Shown piece after piece: positions 53,484 through 59,850 of a stretch of 64,000 bases of DNA (position 1 is the stretch's first letter; the number at the start of each line of letters is the position of its first letter). Made by a program: the position numbers and the translations under genes. The stretch is from Candidatus Nitrosopumilus sp. SW (GTDB lineage: Archaea; Thermoproteota; Nitrososphaeria; Nitrososphaerales; Nitrosopumilaceae), in contig NZ_CP035425.1 in assembly GCF_006740685.1 (NCBI RefSeq), forward strand, positions 1,155,687 to 1,219,686, written 5' to 3'. The notes beneath the pieces were generated by a model that was not told the origin of the DNA, did no database searches, and saw only the letters and a list, made by a program, of their open reading frames with translations.

Positions 53484-54244
53484 CCAAACTAGAGGCTAAG
53501 AATATAGTCAAATATTTCAGCCATGATTCTCATAAACTCAAAGCTCTAGGCGGCATAGACCTCAAGGTAGAGTCTGGCGACTTTGTATGTTTGATAGGAC
53601 CTTCTGGATGTGGAAAATCTACATTTTTGCGCATAGTTGCAGGCTTGGAAAAGCCTGATGATGGTCAGATACTCTTTGATGGTCATCCTGTAAATGAGAC
53701 TGGACCTGAAAGAATTATGGTCTTTCAAGAAGGTGCACTATTCCCATGGCTCACAGTACAGGATAATGTGGAGTTTGGATTAAAAATGGCAGGAATACCA
53801 AAAGAAGAACGTGCAAAGATATCTCACAGATATCTTGACATGATGCAATTAACAAAATTCACTGATTCTTACACTTACCAACTTTCAACAGGGATGAAAC
53901 AACGTGTAGCAATTGCTAGAGCTCTTGTAATGGATCCTGATGTATTGCTTATGGATGAACCATTTGCAGCACTTGATGCACAAACTCGTGATTTACTACT
54001 AGTAGAGATGCAATTAATTTGGGAGAAAACAAAAAAGACTATTCTATTTGTAACTCATAGTGTTGCAGAAGCCGCAGTACTTGGAACCAAAGTTGCAGTG
54101 TTTAGTAACCGTCCATCTGTAATCAAAAAAGAAGTTGATAATGATTTTCCAAGACCTAGAGTTACTGAAGATGAATCTTTATTGAAATTTCAACAAGACT
54201 TGTTAGCCGAACTAAGACCTGAGGTAAAGAAAAACAAAGAGTGA
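53480..54244 (+). CDS. ABC transporter ATP-binding protein (SsuB/TauB-like)
   Basis: A 254-aa ATPase with Walker A GPSGCGKST, Q-loop VFQEGALFPW, ABC signature LSTGMKQR (Thr in place of the usual Gly) and Walker B VLLMDEPFAALD. It powers the adjacent permease. The overlap with both neighbours indicates one operon of three genes. The family includes SsuB, TauB and ThiZ. Confidence 0.92.
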   Translation: MTKLEAKNIVKYFSHDSHKLKALGGIDLKVESGDFVCLIGPSGCGKSTFLRIVAGLEKPDDGQILFDGHPVNETGPERIMVFQEGALFPWLTVQDNVEFGLKMAGIPKEERAKISHRYLDMMQLTKFTDSYTYQLSTGMKQRVAIARALVMDPDVLLMDEPFAALDAQTRDLLLVEMQLIWEKTKKTILFVTHSVAEAAVLGTKVAVFSNRPSVIKKEVDNDFPRPRVTEDESLLKFQQDLLAELRPEVKKNKE

Positions 54245-55008
54245 TTATTGTGGCAAAAAATTACACTCCTCATAGAATTGCATTTTACATTGCAATCATT
54301 GTTGTTTGGCAAATAACTGCAATGACTGGACTTTGGCCAGATAATGTTTTTCCATCTCCCTATGAAGTAGCTGAAGACTTGGGTTATAGTGCAGCAGATG
54401 GAAGTTTGTTTTATGGCATTGCAACTAGTATGTGGAGATTAGCAGTTGGACTGGCTATTGCAATTGGTGGTGGTATTGTTTTAGGAATTTTTATGGCAAG
54501 AGTTGAAGTTGTCAATCAAACTGTTGGTTCTTTAGTATTGGGTTTACAATCTATTCCATCTATTGCATGGGTGCCACTTGCAATTCTTTGGTTTGGTTTA
54601 ACTGATGGTGGAATTATTTTTGTTACTGCAATTGGTGCAATTTTTGCTGTTACAATCAACACCTACACTGGCGTCAAAAACATTAATCCTCATTTCATCG
54701 AGGCTGCAAGAAACATGGGTGCAAAAGGAAGCCAACTTGTAACTGCAGTATTGATTCCTGCAGCATTCCCATACATGATTTCAGGCTTTAAACAAGGCTG
54801 GGCCTTTGCTTGGAGAGGTGTAATTGGAGCAGAAATTCTGTTTTCATTCCTAGGATTGGGCTTTTTACTCAATGCTGGTCGTTCACTAAATGATGTTTCC
54901 CAAGTTATTGCAATAATGCTTGTAATCATGGGAATTGGTCTTGCAGTTGATGGTGTTGTTTTCAAGAAATTAGAAGACAAAGTAATGTCTAGATGGGGAT
55001 TAAGATAA
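54241..55008 (+). CDS. ABC transporter permease (SsuC/TauC-like)
   Basis: A 255-aa membrane protein with about six helices. The EAA loop is EAARNMGAKGSQLVTAVLIPAAFPYMISG, seen as EAARNMGAKG followed by IPAAFP. It starts with GTG, four bases into the ATPase end. Together with the binding protein and ATPase it makes a complete importer. Confidence 0.92.
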   Translation: MIIVAKNYTPHRIAFYIAIIVVWQITAMTGLWPDNVFPSPYEVAEDLGYSAADGSLFYGIATSMWRLAVGLAIAIGGGIVLGIFMARVEVVNQTVGSLVLGLQSIPSIAWVPLAILWFGLTDGGIIFVTAIGAIFAVTINTYTGVKNINPHFIEAARNMGAKGSQLVTAVLIPAAFPYMISGFKQGWAFAWRGVIGAEILFSFLGLGFLLNAGRSLNDVSQVIAIMLVIMGIGLAVDGVVFKKLEDKVMSRWGLR

Positions 55009-55037
55009 ATCTCAAAACTGATTCTATAATTTAACAA

Positions 55038-55047
55038 TAAATATACC
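55038..55047 (+). promoter_or_regulatory. TATA-like box of the 55.1 kb stress protein gene
   Basis: TAAATATACC lies about 20 bases before the ATG at 55063, suggesting a transcript separate from the ABC operon. Confidence 0.35.
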
Positions 55048-55062
55048 TAAAAACACAACTGT

Positions 55063-55506
55063 ATGTTGGAAAAAATTTTGGTCCCATTTGATGGCTCAGG
55101 ATATTCTCAAAAAGCATTTGAGAAAGCATTAGAGATATCTGAAAAATTTGAATCAAAACTTGTAGTTGTAACTGTATTACAATCAAAAGTATCTGATTCT
55201 GCAGGGATTTCTCTTGAGAGGATGCAAGAGATTCAAGAAGAAGAGAAAGATACTGCAACTGTAATGCTAAAGAAACTTGAAGATAAAGCAAATGCAAAAA
55301 ATATTCCATTCTCAATGGAAATAATTCACAACCCTTCACCTTCTGATGGAATTGTAACTTTTGCTGACAAGAATAAAGTTGATTTGATCGTAATTGGTTC
55401 ACATGGAAGAACCGGTTTTAGAAAAATTGTGCTGGGAAGTGTAGCAAATGGAGTACTTGCGCATGCTAAGTGTCCTGTTCTAATCACCAAGGGAACAGAA
55501 GAATAA
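55063..55506 (+). CDS. Universal stress protein (UspA family, ATP-binding type)
   Basis: A 147-aa Usp starting MLEKILVPFDGSGYSQKAF. The C-terminal GSHGRTGFRKIVLGSVANGVL is the G-2x-G-9x-G(S/T) ATP-binding loop, so it belongs to the nucleotide-binding class, in contrast to the family member at 41 kb. Cytoplasmic; physiological trigger unknown. Confidence 0.93.
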   Translation: MLEKILVPFDGSGYSQKAFEKALEISEKFESKLVVVTVLQSKVSDSAGISLERMQEIQEEEKDTATVMLKKLEDKANAKNIPFSMEIIHNPSPSDGIVTFADKNKVDLIVIGSHGRTGFRKIVLGSVANGVLAHAKCPVLITKGTEE

Positions 55507-55565
55507 AAATTTGTGAGCCATCACTGATAGAACGTACTGATGCTGTTGAAATTAATTTAGAATTG

Positions 55566-55682
55566 TTACTTGTAGTTTTCTAACAATTCATCATCAAACT
55601 CTAATGCAATTCTCTTCTTTTTGAAACGGTTTTGAACTACATTTCTTACTTGATTAAACAAATTATCATTAAGGAAAACCAT
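55566..55682 (-). CDS. 38-aa microprotein, second of a tandem pair
   Basis: An ATG-initiated frame, MVFLNDNLFNQVRNVVQNRF followed by a basic KKKR and an acidic end (EFDDELLENYK). Its ATG directly follows the stop of the neighbouring microprotein, with no gap. An amphipathic helix is likely. No homologue recognised. Confidence 0.55.
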   Translation of the reverse strand: MVFLNDNLFNQVRNVVQNRFKKKRIALEFDDELLENYK

Positions 55683-55847
55683 TTAGAAAACACCTCTAAA
55701 GTCTTCCCAAGTAAGAACTTGTGTTTTAATTGATTCTGTATTTGCTGAAAGTTTTCTGCTGTCTTCTACTGGTCTGCTTTCAACCAGAATTGTCTGTGGC
55801 TCGAGTTGCCCCATCTCGTTGTGAGATATCATTAGAGTTGTACTCAT
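55683..55847 (-). CDS. 54-aa microprotein, first of a tandem pair
   Basis: An ATG-initiated frame starting MSTTLMISHNEMGQLEPQTI and ending VLTWEDFRGVF. Polar and charged, with no Cys or membrane segment. Immediately abuts the 38-aa frame, which suggests a small two-gene unit. It fills the otherwise gene-free stretch between the stress protein and the HTH gene. Confidence 0.55.
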   Translation of the reverse strand: MSTTLMISHNEMGQLEPQTILVESRPVEDSRKLSANTESIKTQVLTWEDFRGVF

Positions 55848-55988
55848 TAAAAGAGAAAACCAATTTTTGGTATTAAGGGAGGATATTTTTGTCTAGATTC
55901 TATTTTAGTCAAACCAGTTATTTTGAACAAAACTCTAGTCATCTAGTTGTTTTAATACGCATAAATAATCAAACCATTTTAGACTTGT

Positions 55989-57293
55989 ATGGGATTATCG
56001 TCTTCAAACCTTAACGGATTACGAGTTTTTTTACCCTCCTCATTACTTGATAATTCTATTGGATTTTTCGAATTTTTACGATATGAGACAAAATCACTAA
56101 GAGATGAAAATACTGTTCTTAAAGATGATTTTTTAGAATTAATTCCAAAAAGTACAAAAATAAAACAAGCATCCAAAATCAAAAAATCTGAACTTGTAAA
56201 ACAATTTGAAGAATTCTGCAAGACTCTAGATAGGACACTATTTGTTAAAAACACCAAAGATGATCTTTCTGATATAAAATGGACTCGGATAGATGACTTT
56301 TGCAAACTACTTCGATTAATTGAACGAAGTGATGAACGAAAGATTCGTTGGGCATTATACCACATATTTGCAACCGGTAAAACAAAAATCTCAAAAAAAA
56401 ATCTAGATGAATTACTAAAAAATTTCAAAATAAAAAATCTTGATAAGGCTCTTGCAAAAATTATCAAAACAGAGACTTTATCTGGTCTTGATGCAAAATA
56501 TGATGGAAAAACTTTCATCATCAACCATGACTCTGGGGACAAACTTGTTTCCCATTACCTAGCTGATGCAATAGAAGAAGCATCAAGACGTTCTCCAGGT
56601 AAATTAGAACAAGAAATATTGGATTTGATAGATGAGGGTTCTTATTCTAATCAGGAAATATCTCAAGCACTATTACTTGATGAGGGACTTGTATCAAGAA
56701 CCGTTGGAAAATTACGAGATCAAGACAAGATTATTCTTTCAAGTTTTGGCCAACGTGGTGCTAGATACTTTACAACAAATTGTGATAACTGCCCTTTTGG
56801 AACAACAAAAGCATCTTGTAGAAAAGAAGCAATATCTTACATTGCTTCTACTTTTATGCAAGATTTTGGACTGGATCTTTCTGCAAATGATTTTGAATCT
56901 GTGGAGACAAATCAGGCTCTACTAAAAATAAAAAGAATTGTCATGATGGCAAGAAAAGAAAAAAATACTAAACTTGAGCGTAATTTGGGTGAAAATTTGG
57001 ATAATTTACTCTCCAAAGTAGTCGATAAATTCACTGAAATTGAAACTCCTGACAAAAAATCTTTCAGTGTACCTGAAATCAAAATGGAAGTTACCTCAGA
57101 CATTTCAAAACTTCCTTTGCTATATCAATTAGGGCTCAAAAAAGGAGCTCGAGGTGGGATTCATCTAATGGATGAGATGCTTCATTTAGCATCAAAATCT
57201 ATCAAACAAGAAGACAGATTAAAAATTAAAAAACATGCACTAGGTGAGACAAACAAATTCCTAAAAAATATAGGACTAGATAAAAAGAATTAA
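55989..57293 (+). CDS. HTH protein with a Cys cluster, function unknown
   Basis: A 434-aa soluble protein. The N-terminal 190 residues are charged and helical. A winged-helix-like segment follows (YSNQEISQALLLDEGLVSRT, about residues 218-250), then CDNCPFGTTKASC (about residues 265-277), a compact Cys motif that could hold zinc or an Fe-S cluster. A helical C-terminal region of about 150 residues ends the protein. I do not recognise the family. It is probably a DNA-binding regulator or repair factor of this lineage. Confidence 0.7.
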   Translation: MGLSSSNLNGLRVFLPSSLLDNSIGFFEFLRYETKSLRDENTVLKDDFLELIPKSTKIKQASKIKKSELVKQFEEFCKTLDRTLFVKNTKDDLSDIKWTRIDDFCKLLRLIERSDERKIRWALYHIFATGKTKISKKNLDELLKNFKIKNLDKALAKIIKTETLSGLDAKYDGKTFIINHDSGDKLVSHYLADAIEEASRRSPGKLEQEILDLIDEGSYSNQEISQALLLDEGLVSRTVGKLRDQDKIILSSFGQRGARYFTTNCDNCPFGTTKASCRKEAISYIASTFMQDFGLDLSANDFESVETNQALLKIKRIVMMARKEKNTKLERNLGENLDNLLSKVVDKFTEIETPDKKSFSVPEIKMEVTSDISKLPLLYQLGLKKGARGGIHLMDEMLHLASKSIKQEDRLKIKKHALGETNKFLKNIGLDKKN

Positions 57294-57356
57294 ACTAGTT
57301 TTTAGATATTTTCAAAAAACCCTTGTCAATTGTAGATGAGATAATTTTTGTATGGT

Positions 57357-57379
57357 TGACTTTATTCTGAATTAAATCA
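57357..57379. promoter_or_regulatory. Imperfect palindrome, copy 1 of a recurring 23-bp element
   Basis: TGACTTTATT-CTG-AATTAAATCA has 10-base arms, eight of ten matching. It lies 71 bases before the start of the secreted coiled-coil protein gene, upstream of its TATA-like box. It closely matches the perfect copy at 59563. Confidence 0.45.
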
Positions 57380-57449
57380 GCTAGTTTGATTCTTTGTGAA
57401 CTAAGGTAAACTCATAAATGCTTTTTAATAATGATTTAAGACACATATC

Positions 57450-58757
57450 ATGAAATCAATCACATTTTTAGTATTTTTCTTAGGATTAATTTTGGTATCA
57501 AGTACTTTTACTACTCAGGGATTTGCAGATGTAATTAGTCCTCGACAACAAATGAATCTTGATTTTACCTCTGAGCAAGTAATTTGCAGTGAGGGCTTAG
57601 TCAAAATTATCAAAAAGTCCAATGGCAATGCATCTTGTGTAAAACCAGCAACTGCTGAAAAACTATCTCAAAATGGATGGGCAAATCCACTAACTGAGAA
57701 AAAACTTGATGAAATAAAGATGATCAAATCAAAGAAAGGACAACCTGCAGGTACCATTAATGAAATTGCAACCGTCAAACAATCTACAAAAATTATCAAA
57801 GGAACTACAACTGCGGGTATTTCTGGATATTCGTATATCTTTGAAGCATGTGCTGCTTCAAAAACAGTCAGATCTCCTGAAATATTTGTGACCTCTGACA
57901 GTGAAACTAAACATGTAAAACTTGCCGAGATGCTAAAAGCAAATTCTTGTTATCCTAGTTCAGTAATCATTAAAGCCGCAGATCCAAATTCTATCTCTGC
58001 TACTTTATTAAACAAAGGAGGAATTTCTGAAAAAATCTCCTCACTTGAAAACCAAATAACTGATTTGAAAGAAAGAATTACTGCTGCTAAACAAAAAATC
58101 CCAAAATCTGGTGATCAAAATCCTGAAACCCTAAGTGATATAGTGTCTCTCAAAAAAGAACTCAAGAGCCTTCAAGATCAACTTAGAAGATATTTGATGG
58201 TATTGTATCTTCCAACAAGTGCTAGAGCAACAGAACTTGATATTCCAAAATCAATAACTGGTAAGCCACTTGATGGAATGATTGTCAATCTAATTTCTGT
58301 TACAGAATCAGTTGGAAAACCTGAATCTTCTAATCCAGATTTTAAGAGATATGATGTTGTCTTTGAAGCATGTGCAGGAAATGATCCTGTTCGTCTACCT
58401 GTAATTACTATTGTTTCTGATTCTACTTCAACTACTGTAAAACTGATTGATAAAATCATACCAAATTCATGTCAAGTTGGGGTCGCAAAGATTAATGCAC
58501 TAGATTCTAATTCTATTGCACCTAAAATTAGTACAAATTCTGGAATATCTGATGATGTTACAAAATTAGAAACAAAAATAGATCAATTACAAAAAGATAT
58601 TTCTGATCTAAGGAAACTGCTCACCCAACTAACTTCCAAGAAATTGGATTCTGCAGGAGAAGAAAAAGTAACCGAAATAGCTTTAAACATTGCAGAATTA
58701 CGTGTTGAGTTGTTAGAGACTAGAGCAAAACTTCATGCATTATTACTTCTTGTATAA
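57450..58757 (+). CDS. Secreted coiled-coil protein with duplicated domain
   Basis: A 435-aa exported protein: signal peptide ending near QGFADVI, then a module with SEQVICSEGLVKIIKKSNGN and ASCVKPATAEKLSQNGWAN, a pattern seen in many exported thaumarchaeal proteins. Two related domains follow, each with YIFEACAAS/DVVFEACAGN and a later NSC, giving Cys pairs. Each is followed by a long coiled coil (ISSLENQITDLKERITAAK and VTKLETKIDQLQKDISDLR). Probably attached to or part of the cell surface. Function unknown. Confidence 0.8.
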   Translation: MKSITFLVFFLGLILVSSTFTTQGFADVISPRQQMNLDFTSEQVICSEGLVKIIKKSNGNASCVKPATAEKLSQNGWANPLTEKKLDEIKMIKSKKGQPAGTINEIATVKQSTKIIKGTTTAGISGYSYIFEACAASKTVRSPEIFVTSDSETKHVKLAEMLKANSCYPSSVIIKAADPNSISATLLNKGGISEKISSLENQITDLKERITAAKQKIPKSGDQNPETLSDIVSLKKELKSLQDQLRRYLMVLYLPTSARATELDIPKSITGKPLDGMIVNLISVTESVGKPESSNPDFKRYDVVFEACAGNDPVRLPVITIVSDSTSTTVKLIDKIIPNSCQVGVAKINALDSNSIAPKISTNSGISDDVTKLETKIDQLQKDISDLRKLLTQLTSKKLDSAGEEKVTEIALNIAELRVELLETRAKLHALLLLV

Positions 58758-58815
58758 CCACAACCTGATTCTGTAAACAAAAATAGAATTCTGTTGAGTT
58801 TTATAATCTAAGAAA

Positions 58816-58833
58816 TTAGTTTCCTGAAACTAA
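58816..58833. repeat. Perfect inverted repeat downstream of the secreted protein gene
   Basis: TTAGTTTC-CT-GAAACTAA has 8-bp arms and a 2-base centre, 59 bases after the stop. It could be part of a terminator or a protein-binding site. No T-tract follows. Confidence 0.45.
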
Positions 58834-58939
58834 ATCCCAAATGAATTCAAAAAATTCTTTTATCATGTTTCATATTTTTAAAAAAAGTAATTAATTTCCT
58901 GCCTGAATTTTCATTGACAAATGCTAAACAAATTTTTTA

Positions 58940-59041
58940 TCAATTATCGTGCATAAAATAGTCTTCTGCACACTTGTCACAACAAAAATCACTCGTAAAG
59001 TATTCAAATTCCTTACCACAGTTTTTACATGTTACATTCAT
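58940..59041 (-). CDS. 33-aa zinc-finger microprotein
   Basis: An ATG-initiated frame, MNVTCKNCGKEFEYFTSDFC, then CDKCAEDYFMHDN. CKNCG and CDKC form a CxxC...CxxC zinc site in a very small protein. Similar treble-clef fragments occur as stand-alone proteins in archaea. No partner suggested. Confidence 0.6.
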   Translation of the reverse strand: MNVTCKNCGKEFEYFTSDFCCDKCAEDYFMHDN

Positions 59042-59156
59042 TTTAATTCATATCTCCTTAATTTTTTAATAAAAGAAAAAATGGAAAAAAGATTCCAAGT
59101 TAAAGTCTCTCTCTAGATTGATGACAGCTAAATTCTAGAAAGAGGTTGAAGTACAA

Positions 59157-59462
59157 TTATCGTTTTCTTCCTTTTGCTTTTGTTGCTGATCTTTTTGTTG
59201 CAACTTTACTCTTTGGTGTGGCTTTACGTTTGATTGCCTTTCTCTTTGGGGCTGCTTTTTTTGCTACAGTGCGTTTTGTAGTTCTTTTTACACTACGTTT
59301 TTTTGGTGCACTTGCTGCTGCGGCTCTTTTTCTTGCTGCTGCTCTACGCTTTCTTAGGGCTGCTGCTTTTTCTGCTGCTTCAGCTTTTAGCTTTGCATTT
59401 CTTTTTCTAGTTATAGCTGCTTTTTTTGCAGCTGCACTTTTTTGGGCTTTGGTTTGTGCCAT
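59157..59462 (-). CDS. Lys/Ala-rich histone H1-like basic protein
   Basis: A 101-aa protein composed almost only of Ala, Lys, Arg, Thr and Ser, e.g. AEKAAALRKRRAAARKRAAA and KRTVAKKAAPKRKAIKRK. There is no globular fold; composition resembles bacterial HctA/HctB and eukaryotic H1 tails. It likely binds DNA or RNA non-specifically. An inverted repeat lies 100 bases upstream of its start. The opposite strand is also open here only because the composition lacks stops. Confidence 0.8.
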   Translation of the reverse strand: MAQTKAQKSAAAKKAAITRKRNAKLKAEAAEKAAALRKRRAAARKRAAAASAPKKRSVKRTTKRTVAKKAAPKRKAIKRKATPKSKVATKRSATKAKGRKR

Positions 59463-59562
59463 GATAAATCTTCAGAAAAATAATATGTCTTATAGTGAAA
59501 AGGTGTATAGTTTTTACGTAATGCTATAGCTATGTGACAACTTTTTCCAAACTACTATTGCA

Positions 59563-59585
59563 TGACTTTATTCAGAATAAAGTCA
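59563..59585. promoter_or_regulatory. Perfect palindrome, copy 2 of a recurring 23-bp element
   Basis: TGACTTTATT-CAG-AATAAAGTCA has 10-bp arms and a 3-base centre. It lies between the divergent H1-like gene and the zinc-ribbon microprotein gene, and closely matches the copy at 57357. Confidence 0.55.
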
Positions 59586-59655
59586 AGCAGTTATTTGATT
59601 TTTAGATGTTGTCAAAAATCTTCTTCTTTAAAGAGTTGATATAACATCAAAAATT

Positions 59656-59820
59656 ATGCGATGTCCTAATTGTGGAAATCAAGCAAGTTGGAGGGATCCT
59701 GATTGTAACAAATGTGATACTACATTACATCAAAAAACCTGTAAAGGAAAATCCCCTGAATGTAAATGTCATGATATTAACGAGAATGCCTGGAATTTGA
59801 AAAAATCTCCTCAAAACTAG
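59656..59820 (+). CDS. 54-aa Cys-rich zinc-ribbon microprotein
   Basis: An ATG-initiated frame, MRCPNCGNQASWRDPDCNKC, then CKGKSPECKCHD. CPNCG...CNKC forms one zinc site; CxxxxxxCxCH may form another. Preceded by a perfect palindrome about 70 bases upstream. Function unknown. Confidence 0.65.
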   Translation: MRCPNCGNQASWRDPDCNKCDTTLHQKTCKGKSPECKCHDINENAWNLKKSPQN

Positions 59821-59850
59821 TATAAATATAATTAAAAAAAAGTGAATGTA

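Noticed and set aside
55979-56542. 187-aa minus-strand frame opposite the HTH/Cys-cluster gene
   Set aside because: Ser/Phe-rich shadow with no domain; the plus-strand gene has clear domains.
59146-59529. 127-aa plus-strand frame with Ala/Phe/Leu-rich, membrane-like sequence
   Set aside because: It is the reverse complement of the Lys/Ala-rich H1-like gene; the hydrophobic look is a by-product of AAA/GCA codons read backwards.
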